Of a DNA stretch of 38,105 nt, positions 8,481 through 16,239 are shown in pieces. The notes beneath the pieces were generated by a model. The model saw only the letters and a list, made by a program, of their open reading frames with translations, was not told the DNA's origin and searched no databases. How positions within the stretch are numbered: the first letter of the stretch is position 1; every line of letters starts with the position of its first letter. The stretch is from Accumulibacter sp. (GTDB taxonomy: Bacteria > Pseudomonadota > Gammaproteobacteria > Burkholderiales > Rhodocyclaceae): contig NZ_JAPUVR010000139.1 in assembly GCF_029255125.1 (NCBI RefSeq), positions 1 through 38,105 on the forward strand. The letters are read 5' to 3'. Made by a program: the position numbers and the translations under genes.

Positions 8481-9208
8481 ACAGCCCAGCCCTGCAGATC
8501 GTCCAGCCAGTCGATGGCAGCGCTTTTCCCGCCGGAACACCGGTCGCGCTGCGCGCGCGGCTGACCGGCGATGCCGCCGGCCTGTATGTCAAGTGGTATT
8601 CGTCGCTCAACTCGGCGGCGACGGCCGAGCACCCGGAGCTGAATGTGGCCGACCATTCGCTCGCCATGCTCGACTGGAGCGCCGCGCTGCCCGAGTTCGG
8701 CAGCCACGCGCTGGTCGTCGCGGCGCTCGACCACGCCAGCGACACGGCGGCCGTCAGGCGCTCGGCGATGGCCGGCGGCGCTCCGCCGGAAGCGCCGCAG
8801 CCCTGCGTCGTGCACCGCCTGGTCGCACAGATCCGCACGCCGGCGACCGATGGTCAGGTGGTGTCGAAGGGCGCCTGCACTTTCGAGTTCCTGGCGCCGG
8901 CGCGCTGGGCCAGGGAAACGCCGCCGGCAAGCAACAACTGGGTCGCCGATGCCGACTACCAGCGCCTCAACGGCATCTCGTTCAGTCTGCGCCTGGCACC
9001 GGCCGGCCCGCCGGACGCCGCGCATACGGCCGAGTGGTCGCTCGATCTGGCCAGCCTGCCGTTCTTCCGTGCCGACGACGCCACCTGGCTGCGGCGCAGC
9101 GGCCCGCTGCCGGGCAATCTGGCCACCGGCAACTATCTCCTGAGCCTGTTCGTCAGCGTCGGCGGGGCGAGTGCCGTGGCGACCCGGCAACTCGTTCTCG
9201 TGGCCTGA
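8477..9208 (+). CDS. Ig-like domain accessory protein of the injection system
   Basis: This 243-residue protein starts with a four-base overlap. Residues about 5-95 look like an Ig/fibronectin-type beta-sandwich (ALQIVQPVDGSAFPAG, then GLYVKWYSSLN and GSHALVVAALDHA). A second sandwich-like unit follows at about 115-240 (RTPATDGQVVSKGACTFEF, then GNYLLSLFVSVGG). There is no signal peptide. Ig-like modules commonly decorate phage-tail baseplates and may bind carbohydrate or stabilise the complex. The specific role is unknown. Confidence 0.55.
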   Translation: MNSPALQIVQPVDGSAFPAGTPVALRARLTGDAAGLYVKWYSSLNSAATAEHPELNVADHSLAMLDWSAALPEFGSHALVVAALDHASDTAAVRRSAMAGGAPPEAPQPCVVHRLVAQIRTPATDGQVVSKGACTFEFLAPARWARETPPASNNWVADADYQRLNGISFSLRLAPAGPPDAAHTAEWSLDLASLPFFRADDATWLRRSGPLPGNLATGNYLLSLFVSVGGASAVATRQLVLVA

Positions 9209-9221
9209 GGGAGAGCGCGAA

Positions 9222-9662
9222 ATGGCCAGCGAACGAGGGCAGCTTTTCGGCAGCGACCTGCGGCTGCGCGACGGTGCCGGCGGGCTCGATCTGAGCCTCG
9301 AAGGCCCGGTCGGCTGGTCGGGCGATCTGGCGCTGGCGCACGGCAACGACAACATCGTCCAGGCGCTGACGCTGCGCCTGCGCGTGCGCGTCGGCGAACT
9401 GGCGCCGCTCGGCTGGCCGGACTACGGTTCGCGCCTGCACGAGCTGATCGGCGAGCCCGACCTGCCGCGCACTCGCCTGAAGGCGCAGGCCTTCGCGCGT
9501 CAGGCGATCGAGGCCGATCCGCGCGTCCGCCAAGTGTCGGCCCTGCACGTGTTCGCGCTGCCCGGCGAGCGTTCCGTCCTTCGCCTGGCGCTGGAAGTTG
9601 CGCTGATCGACCAGCCGACGCCGCTGAACCTGGTTTTCGACCTTGCCCTGGAGGGACCATGA
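9222..9662 (+). CDS. Baseplate wedge protein, GPW/gp25 family
   Basis: A GGGAGA ribosome site precedes the ATG in one of the few real gaps (13 bases) of the operon. The 146-residue product carries typical gp25 features: DNIVQALTLRLRVRVGELAPLG, then the conserved WPDYGSRLHELIGEP and a helix-strand segment with IEADPRVRQVSAL. The family is a structural wedge component that nucleates the sheath at the baseplate. It overlaps the following baseplate J gene by four bases, the usual gp25-J pairing. Length matches the family. Confidence 0.88.
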   Translation: MASERGQLFGSDLRLRDGAGGLDLSLEGPVGWSGDLALAHGNDNIVQALTLRLRVRVGELAPLGWPDYGSRLHELIGEPDLPRTRLKAQAFARQAIEADPRVRQVSALHVFALPGERSVLRLALEVALIDQPTPLNLVFDLALEGP

Positions 9663-11611
9663 TCGACCCCGGACATCCCTTCTCGAAGTCTTTCCAGAGG
9701 CTGGTCGATGGGCTCGTCGGCAGTCTGCAACTCGGTGTCGAGCAAGCGGCGGCGCTGGAGCTGATCTACCGCAGCGGGACGACGAGCTATTCGCTGCACG
9801 GCGTCGGCCCGCTCAGCGGGCTGGCCGAGCAGATCACCGGTTTCGTCGCCGGCCGGCCGGCGGTATTCAAGCTCGGTCAGCACTACACCTACGCCGTCGG
9901 CCAGCTCGTCTGGCAGCCGCTGCCGGCGGCGGCCGACCCGGAAATCGCTGCCAGCTGGTTTCCCGACGACAATTCGCGCCTGAACGTCGGCTACTACTTC
10001 CGCGACCTGCCTTCCGGAATCACCGACTTCAACGCCGGTAGCGTCGCCGGTACGCTGGTGCGCTCGCTGGCGCGCGAATTCAAGCTGCTCTACGAGCAGA
10101 TGGACCAGGCGTATCGGCGCGCCTTCATCGATTTCGCCGAGGGAGCGGCGCTCGACAATGTCGTCGCCCTGCTCGGCGTAGCGCGCAACCAGGCGCTGCC
10201 GGCGCAGGGCAAGGTCACTTTCTGGCTGAGAAAGGCGCCGCGCAACGACCTGGCGATCGCCGTCGGCACGCGCGTTGCCGACGCGCGCGGCCGTCTGTTC
10301 AAGGTCACCGCGCCGGGCGTCATCCGCGCCACGCTGGTCGAGGAGGTGGCGGCCGCCGGCAAGGTGGCGCACACCAGTGTCGCCATCGCGAATCTGCTGC
10401 ACGTGCGGGTGAAAGGCGGCACGAGCAACCTGGCGACCATTCCGAGCAAGGCCGGCAAGCCCTTCGGCGACGACGAGACGACGATCACGCTCGCCGCCGT
10501 TCCCTCTTCGTCGATGCTGGTGGTCACTTTTCAGGCGCGCCGGCCGCAGGTCGAGGTGCCGGTCATCGCGCTCGACAATGGCCCGGAAGGGAACCTCGGT
10601 TCGGGCAGCCTGACCGTCATGCCGACCCCACCGCGCGGCGTCGATGGCGGCGTGGTCAACGAGCAGCCGCTGAGCGGCGGTGTCGCCGCCGAAGGCGACG
10701 AGCAACTGCGCGAGCGCGCCAAACACGCGCTCGAACGCGCCGGGAACGCAACGCTGAACGCCATTCGCTACGCGGTGATGACGATCGACGGCGTAGACAG
10801 CGTCGAAGTGCGCGACTGCTCGCTCGACGCGGCGATTCCGCTCGGCGAAGTCTGGGTGCGCTTTTCGACCGGCAAGCCGGATCTCGTCGGGCCGCTGGTC
10901 AGCGACATCGTCGAGCGGACGCGCGCGGCCGGCATCAAGGCCGTCGTCAGCCAGGTGCGCACGGTCACACTGAGCGGCAGCTTCCTGGTCATCGGCGACG
11001 CCAGCGGCAATCTGGCCGACGCCCGCCAGCGTTACCGACTGGCGGTGATCGCCGCGCTCAAGGCGCTTGCCATCGGCGAAGCGGTATCGCCGCGCAAGCT
11101 CGCCGCGCTGGCTTTCCGGATTGCCGGCCTGGCCGACACCGGCGAGGTTCAGCTCGACTATGTGCGCGGCAGCGCGGCGCCGGCGGCGGTCGACCGCGAC
11201 CCCTTCGTCATCGACACTGGCGAACAGGCGCGGCCCGACGAAGGTGCGCTGAGCGTGCGTTCGCTGCACGCGCTGCACGTTTCGACCGCCAGTCTGGCGG
11301 TCGACGGCCGGCTGACGCTGTCGCTGCGCGTCACCGACGACGACGGCCTGGCCTTGCGCTTTCGCAACTTCCAGCTCGCGCTGCTCGCCACCGTGCGGGC
11401 AAAGCTGGCGAGCACGCCGAATCAGCCGCTGCAGCAGGTCGCGCAGGTGGCCGGCACGGTCACGCTGGCCGCCGCCGAGCAGGCGACACCGGTCTTCGCC
11501 ACGGTGCTCATCGCCAACCGCGCCAGCCTCGACGCGGCGAGCGCCGAAATCGTCGTGCAGGCCGCCGCCTATCCGGGAATCGTTCCCGCTTCGGCGCACC
11601 TTGCCTTGTAG
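9659..11611 (+). CDS. Baseplate J-like protein (gp6 homologue)
   Basis: This 650-residue protein has the baseplate J layout. An N-terminal region reads DNVVALLGVARNQALPAQG (about 160-180). It is followed by repeated strand segments and the conserved block LRERAKHALERAGNATLNAIRYAV (about 349-372) leading into GVDSVEVRD. The C-terminal part (about 440-500) contains a helix and a strand ending GEVQLDY. In known systems J/gp6 dimers form the inner ring of the baseplate wedges. An extra C-terminal sandwich-like region of about 110 residues lies beyond the usual domain. The start overlaps the gp25 stop by four bases. Confidence 0.85.
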   Translation: MIDPGHPFSKSFQRLVDGLVGSLQLGVEQAAALELIYRSGTTSYSLHGVGPLSGLAEQITGFVAGRPAVFKLGQHYTYAVGQLVWQPLPAAADPEIAASWFPDDNSRLNVGYYFRDLPSGITDFNAGSVAGTLVRSLAREFKLLYEQMDQAYRRAFIDFAEGAALDNVVALLGVARNQALPAQGKVTFWLRKAPRNDLAIAVGTRVADARGRLFKVTAPGVIRATLVEEVAAAGKVAHTSVAIANLLHVRVKGGTSNLATIPSKAGKPFGDDETTITLAAVPSSSMLVVTFQARRPQVEVPVIALDNGPEGNLGSGSLTVMPTPPRGVDGGVVNEQPLSGGVAAEGDEQLRERAKHALERAGNATLNAIRYAVMTIDGVDSVEVRDCSLDAAIPLGEVWVRFSTGKPDLVGPLVSDIVERTRAAGIKAVVSQVRTVTLSGSFLVIGDASGNLADARQRYRLAVIAALKALAIGEAVSPRKLAALAFRIAGLADTGEVQLDYVRGSAAPAAVDRDPFVIDTGEQARPDEGALSVRSLHALHVSTASLAVDGRLTLSLRVTDDDGLALRFRNFQLALLATVRAKLASTPNQPLQQVAQVAGTVTLAAAEQATPVFATVLIANRASLDAASAEIVVQAAAYPGIVPASAHLAL

Positions 11612-11626
11612 CCGGGAGAAGACGCC

Positions 11627-12952
11627 GTGTCGTTCAAGACCGACCGCCTGAGCGCCCTTTTTCCGGACGTTTACGCCGCGCGCGAAGGCGACTCGCTGCT
11701 CCACCGCCTGCTCGACGCGCTCGCCGCCGAGCTGCTGCACAGCGACGCGGCGGTCAAGGATCTGCTCAAGTCGCACTGGATCGATCACGCCAGCGGGGGC
11801 GGCCTCGATGGTCTCGGCAGCTTGCTCGGCGTCGCGCGCCGCCGTCTGCCCGACGGCACGCGCGAGGGCGACGACACTTTCCGGCCTCTGCTCAAGTCGA
11901 CCGTTCTCTCTTTTGTCGGCGGGGGCACGGTCGAAGCGCTGAAGGGTGCCATCCGCGCCGCGCTTGGCCTGCCTTACGACCTGGCGCTGTTCGAGCGTCA
12001 ACTGGTCGGCGCCGGCGGCAAGACGAGCACGGGGATGGCCGATCTGATCGCCGGCCTCGACCGACTGGTAAGGATCGAAGAGTTCTCGCCAAAAGCCGAA
12101 GTCGTGCTGGGCAACGCGCCGGCCAGCGCCGGCGGCAGCAGCGTGACGCTGGAAGTCAATTTCGCGACGATAGAAGCGGTCGCGCCGCGCATCGAATGGA
12201 GCTTCACGCAGGGTGCCGGGCGCCACCTTTCGCTCGTCCGCCAGGACTCCGGCGCGGGAGTCGCCTCGCGCGAGGAGTTCGTCGTTCCGCAGGGCAGCAC
12301 GCTGGTTCTCGCCGAAGACGCGAGCGGCCGCTTCTCGGCCTCGATCGGGACGAGCGAGGTCAGCGACTGGTTCGTCGATATCGGCGGTACGGCGCCGGCA
12401 GTGCTGCCGAAGGTTCCCACCGGCGATTCGAAATGGGTCTTTTCGGCGGCGCGCGCCGGCGAGTTCGGTTTTTCGACCTACGACAGCGGCGAGACCTTCG
12501 ACGCGCCGGCTTTCGCCATCCGCATGGCATGGATTCGCTATCAGCCGCTGACCTTCGATGTCGTCGTTCCATACTTCGTCGACGCGGCGGTCAAACGCAT
12601 CCTGGCGGGCACCGGCTACGAAAAGCGCTTCCGCGTTTTTGCCGGCCTCTCGCTCGACGCCATCCAGCGCGTGGTGGACAGCAAGCGGGCGGCCGGCGTG
12701 CGCGGCATGGTACAGTATTCGCTCTCCTTGCCCGGCGAATCGTTCGAGCGGGTCCCCTGGGAAGATCATGCCGCGGGCGAGCACTTTTCCGCCGCGCTCG
12801 ATCACCGGTACGGCGAGCAGCACGATGCGGACGAAGACCTGCTCGTCGGCGCGCTCGGAAGCGCGCGCGAAGTGCACGACGCGCATGAACGCTTCGCGAT
12901 CGGCGGCGTCTTCGACGTTGCCGTCTCGGATGGCAGTTTCGGCTTTCAGTAA
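11627..12952 (+). CDS. Tail protein gpI-like baseplate component
   Basis: The GTG start follows a GGGAGAAG ribosome site, 15 bases after the baseplate J stop. The first 130 of 441 residues match the tail protein I pattern: LSALFPDVYAAREGDSLLHR, a helix, KDLLKSHWIDHASGGGLDGLGS, and GTVEALKGAIRAALGLPYD. The gene order J then I is standard. The remainder contains sandwich-like strands, a YFVDAAVKRIL helix, and a C-terminal segment shared with large CIS gpI proteins. In phages gpI joins J to the fibres. Confidence 0.75.
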   Translation: MSFKTDRLSALFPDVYAAREGDSLLHRLLDALAAELLHSDAAVKDLLKSHWIDHASGGGLDGLGSLLGVARRRLPDGTREGDDTFRPLLKSTVLSFVGGGTVEALKGAIRAALGLPYDLALFERQLVGAGGKTSTGMADLIAGLDRLVRIEEFSPKAEVVLGNAPASAGGSSVTLEVNFATIEAVAPRIEWSFTQGAGRHLSLVRQDSGAGVASREEFVVPQGSTLVLAEDASGRFSASIGTSEVSDWFVDIGGTAPAVLPKVPTGDSKWVFSAARAGEFGFSTYDSGETFDAPAFAIRMAWIRYQPLTFDVVVPYFVDAAVKRILAGTGYEKRFRVFAGLSLDAIQRVVDSKRAAGVRGMVQYSLSLPGESFERVPWEDHAAGEHFSAALDHRYGEQHDADEDLLVGALGSAREVHDAHERFAIGGVFDVAVSDGSFGFQ

Positions 12953-12972
12953 ACCATTCCAGGAGCGATGAG

Positions 12973-13449
12973 ATGCAGGAAACCATGGATATGCAAGGCC
13001 GGCTGCGTTTGCTGGTCGAAGACCGCGACGGTCGCATCGTCGCCGATCGGACGCACGCCAACCGCATCGTCAAGTCCGGACGGCAGCTCGCCGCCCAGTT
13101 GTTTGCCGGCGTCACCGGCACGCCGCCGTCGAAAGTCAGCCACATGGCGGTCGGCACCGGCGCCGACCCGGCCACCGACGACCAGACGGCGCTGCTCGCC
13201 GAACGCGACCGCAACGCCGTTTCGGCGCCGATCTACACTGAAGTCGTCGACAGCGGCGGGATCAAGCGAATCAAGGTCAGCCTGCAGACCGTGTTCGATT
13301 TCGGTGAGGCGAACGGCGCCGCGCCACTGCGCGAAGCCGGCATCTTCACCGCCGAAACGGGCGGGACGATGTACAACCGGGTGGTCTTCGATCCGGTGAC
13401 CAAAGCCGATACGTTCAAGCTGACGCTGATCTGGGACGTCGTGTTCTAA
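12973..13449 (+). CDS. Tail collar/fibre-associated protein
   Basis: An AGGAG seven bases upstream supports the ATG at 12973; an ATG at 12968 is out of frame. The 158-residue product contains AVGTGADPATDDQTALLAER, a pattern common in phage tail-fibre N-terminal or collar proteins. Beta strands such as RIKVSLQTVFDFGEANGA and LREAGIFTAETGG follow, and it ends FKLTLIWDVVF. This kind of protein normally links fibres to the baseplate. The immediate downstream neighbour is a fibre gene, consistent with that job. Confidence 0.65.
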   Translation: MQETMDMQGRLRLLVEDRDGRIVADRTHANRIVKSGRQLAAQLFAGVTGTPPSKVSHMAVGTGADPATDDQTALLAERDRNAVSAPIYTEVVDSGGIKRIKVSLQTVFDFGEANGAAPLREAGIFTAETGGTMYNRVVFDPVTKADTFKLTLIWDVVF

Positions 13450-13472
13450 GCGTTTTTCGAGGAGCTACCGCC

Positions 13473-14648
13473 ATGCCACTGAGCCCCGATCTACCGTTTC
13501 CGAAGAGCGCCGGCGACGCGATTCGCTCGAAGGACTGGAACGACCTGGTCACCGAAACGCAACGCCTGGACAACGCCAAGGTCAACCGGGCAGGTGACGC
13601 AATCAGCGGTCCGCTGACCATCGCCGGCGCACTCGCGGTCGGCACGACGACGCCGGGCAGCCGGCTGCACCTGGTCGACAGCAACACGCCGGCGGTCTTG
13701 CGCATCCAGAGCACGCGCGCTTTCGGCCAGGGACAGATCGAATTCTGGAGCGATCCGCAAGGCAGCGCGACGGAATGGCGCCCAGCCATGCTGCAGTCGA
13801 TCGACCTCGGTGGTTTCACCGGTGGTCTGGCCTTTCTCACCAACGGCAGCGGCGCCGCCAACCGCACCGGCCAGGTTGAGGCGCTGCGTCTGGTCGACGG
13901 ACGGGTCGGTATCGGCGTTGCCACGCCAGCGTTCAAGGTCGATGTCGGCGACCGCATCCGGCTGCGCCAGGGTGTTGGCGGCACCGCCGGCCTCTGGCTG
14001 TACCAGACGACACCGAGCGAGGACCGCGCTTTCGTCGGCATGGTGAGCGACGACGCGGTTGGTTTCTGGGGCAGCAAGGGAATCGGCTGGGGGCTGAGCA
14101 TGGACGTCACGCACGGCAGCGTCGGCGTGCGTACCTCGGCGCATCCCGACGTCGGACTCTACGTCAATGGTACCGACAAGACCTACGGCCTCTACGTCTA
14201 CGGAGCGTCGTCGCAGAGCCTCTACGTCAATGGCAATGCCTACATCGCCGGGCGCGCACGCGACCAGAAGATCCGCTCGTCGGTGGCGACCGGCAACCAG
14301 GTGAGTACGGCGAGCACTGGCTATGTCGATATGCCGAACATGAGCCTGACGATCAACGCGGCGATCGGCGCCTATTTCCAGATCAACGTCCAGATCAACG
14401 GCGTACAGGCCACCGGCGGGACGACGATCGGCGCCTATTTCCGCCTGCTGGTTGACGGCGGCGTGCAGGAAAGCACACGCCAGGAGTTCAACCACAACGG
14501 TTGGGAACTGCGCGGCGTGACGCTCAGCCGACTGCTCTACCTGGCCGCCGGGTCGCACACGATTGCCGTTCAGTGGGCGGTCACCAGTGGAACCCTGACC
14601 TGCTGCTGGTACGGCGACATACGGCAGATTCAGGTCATCGAACAGTAA
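13473..14648 (+). CDS. Tail fibre / receptor-binding protein
   Basis: GAGGAG precedes the ATG with seven-base spacing. The 391-residue protein starts with a fibre-anchor-like segment (SKDWNDLVTETQRLDNAKV, then ISGPLTIAG). It continues with the GTTTPGSRLHLV motif found before beta-helical fibre shafts and has short LYVNG/LYVYG repeats near residues 229-252. The C-terminal 120 residues, from about 270, resemble a TNF/C1q-type jelly roll (YFQINVQINGVQATGG, then FRLLVDGG and GSHTIAVQWAV). Fibres of this kind set the target-cell specificity of contractile tails. The ligand cannot be read from the sequence. Confidence 0.75.
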   Translation: MPLSPDLPFPKSAGDAIRSKDWNDLVTETQRLDNAKVNRAGDAISGPLTIAGALAVGTTTPGSRLHLVDSNTPAVLRIQSTRAFGQGQIEFWSDPQGSATEWRPAMLQSIDLGGFTGGLAFLTNGSGAANRTGQVEALRLVDGRVGIGVATPAFKVDVGDRIRLRQGVGGTAGLWLYQTTPSEDRAFVGMVSDDAVGFWGSKGIGWGLSMDVTHGSVGVRTSAHPDVGLYVNGTDKTYGLYVYGASSQSLYVNGNAYIAGRARDQKIRSSVATGNQVSTASTGYVDMPNMSLTINAAIGAYFQINVQINGVQATGGTTIGAYFRLLVDGGVQESTRQEFNHNGWELRGVTLSRLLYLAAGSHTIAVQWAVTSGTLTCCWYGDIRQIQVIEQ

Positions 14649-14660
14649 GCGGAGGTCAGC

Positions 14661-15203
14661 ATGTATCTGGTTATCGACAAGCGAAGCAAAACGATTCTGC
14701 ACATGTCGAATTCGTTTCCCGGCGAGGAGAAGGCGGCTAAAGACGTCTTTCCCGAATTCGATCCGGCGACGATGGATTTCGGCCGTTCGCCCGAGCAGTA
14801 CGTACCGACCGAGTTCGCGATCGAGAACGGCGTGGTCAAGAACCTCGCCGCGCTGACCGCCTCGGTCAACCTCGTCGAGTCGATCGATCAGGCGCGCCAG
14901 CGCAAGCTCGCGCAGTTCTCCGATGCGTCGTTCGCCGCGCGCCGCGAGCTGATCCCCGATCACGAACTGATCAACGCCGCGCTCGGCATCTACGACGCCG
15001 AGCGCGTGCAGTCGATCCGCCGCACGGTCGAGGCCTTTCGCAACGAATACCACCGCTTGGCCGCGGCGGTTGGCAAGGCGGGCTCGCCGGGCGAGCTGGA
15101 AGCAATCAAGGCGTCTTTCCCGAAAAGCGTCGTCCAGCCGGTCGTCGGTGGCGCGGCGCCGAATACGGTCGGCGCGCAAATCGTGCTCCGGGCGAAAAGC
15201 TGA
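14661..15203 (+). CDS. Uncharacterised protein downstream of the tail fibre
   Basis: A GGAGG lies five bases before the ATG. The 180-residue product begins MYLVIDKRSKTILHMSN, has an acidic loop with FDPATMDFGRSPEQYVP, and is helical from about residue 70 to 150. No membrane segment, signal peptide or catalytic motif is seen. Genes in this position in phages are often fibre-assembly chaperones, but no specific similarity was recognised. It is cotranscribed with the injection-system genes and shares its last base with the next start codon. Confidence 0.55.
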   Translation: MYLVIDKRSKTILHMSNSFPGEEKAAKDVFPEFDPATMDFGRSPEQYVPTEFAIENGVVKNLAALTASVNLVESIDQARQRKLAQFSDASFAARRELIPDHELINAALGIYDAERVQSIRRTVEAFRNEYHRLAAAVGKAGSPGELEAIKASFPKSVVQPVVGGAAPNTVGAQIVLRAKS

Positions 15204-15439
15204 TGACGCAGGGTGATCTGGCGATGGAAGACCGCCTGCGGCGACGCCTGCGCGAGCTGCGCGCCGAATACGACAAGGGACGCCAGACGCTGGACGAGCT
15301 GGAAGGGCAGGCGGCGAGCGTGCGCGCGACGCTGCTGCGCATCGCTGGCGCCGTCCAGGTGCTGCAGGAGGAACTCGGCGAGAGTCCGCGCGAGACGCTG
15401 GCCGCCGCTCCGTCGGCAGCCGATCCGCCCGCCGGCTAG
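15203..15439 (+). CDS. Small coiled-coil protein
   Basis: The ATG overlaps the upstream TGA by one base. The product has 78 residues: a charged helix with heptad-like Leu spacing (about 8-62, including LRRRLRELRAEYDKGRQTLD) followed by an Ala/Pro tail. No family was recognised. The overlaps and conserved spacing argue that it is a genuine operon member, perhaps a structural or assembly factor. Confidence 0.5.
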   Translation: MTQGDLAMEDRLRRRLRELRAEYDKGRQTLDELEGQAASVRATLLRIAGAVQVLQEELGESPRETLAAAPSAADPPAG

Positions 15440-15448
15440 GCCGCCGCC

Positions 15449-16222
15449 ATGTTGCTCGCTCTGGAAAACGCCGTCGACGCGCTGCTCAGGAGCGAGTTGC
15501 CGGCGCTGTTCGCGGGCGCGGGCGCGGCGACCGCGAGCTTTGCCAAGCAGACCTGGGATTTCGACCGCCTGTCGGCCGACCCGCTCGCCGGAGAACCTGG
15601 TCCGCAGGACGCGGTCGACGACCTGTCGTTCGACCCGGCAGTGCCGGGCGGGCCGTATTTGTTGACGCGACCGCCGTACCCGGGCAGCAAACGCGTCTAT
15701 CTGCGCTCGGCTGCCGGCGAACTCGTCGCCCTTGCCCCTTCCGAGGTAGTTTGGAATCCGGCCGATGCAGCGTCGTTCTCGCTCGCACCGCGTCCCGGGC
15801 GTGATCTTGTCGGCTTCAGCCGGGTGCAGGTTCTCTACGGCGTCGTCGCCGCAGCAACCCACCTGAAAGTGCGCCACCAGCTCAGCCTGCAGATTGCCGC
15901 GGCCGACGCGGCAGCGGCCGAAAGAGCTTGCGCGCTCGCCTTGTCGGTGCTCGTCATGCACCGCGCGGCACTGTTGCGCGCCGGCGGGACGAGCTGGACG
16001 GCCAACGGCTACCAGGCGGCGAGCGTGCTGAAGGCACTCAAGTTCGCCGCCGGCGCCGCGCCAGCCAGTGCGACGCGCAGCCTGATGCTCGAAGCCGAGG
16101 TCGACCTGCGCCTCGAACGTCTGCTCGGCGCCGACGAGGGGCATGCCATCCGGCATCTCGTTTCGCCCGGGCGCAGCTCCGGCAGCAAACCGATCGACGT
16201 CGATCCCGCCGTCCAGTCCTGA
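15449..16222 (+). CDS. CIS-associated protein, DUF4255/Pvc16-like (tentative)
   Basis: This 257-residue protein opens with a helix (MLLALENAVDALLRSELPAL) like the start of DUF4255/Pvc16-type proteins, which in other extracellular CIS cap the tube and sheath at the distal end. The middle part has strand motifs such as PYLLTRPPYPGSKRVYLRS and VQVLYGVVAAATHLKVRHQL, and the end is a charged tail. No signal peptide is present. The tail-terminator role is inferred from this weak similarity and the operon context only. Confidence 0.5.
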   Translation: MLLALENAVDALLRSELPALFAGAGAATASFAKQTWDFDRLSADPLAGEPGPQDAVDDLSFDPAVPGGPYLLTRPPYPGSKRVYLRSAAGELVALAPSEVVWNPADAASFSLAPRPGRDLVGFSRVQVLYGVVAAATHLKVRHQLSLQIAAADAAAAERACALALSVLVMHRAALLRAGGTSWTANGYQAASVLKALKFAAGAAPASATRSLMLEAEVDLRLERLLGADEGHAIRHLVSPGRSSGSKPIDVDPAVQS

Positions 16223-16239
16223 CTGAAGCGGAGGCCACG

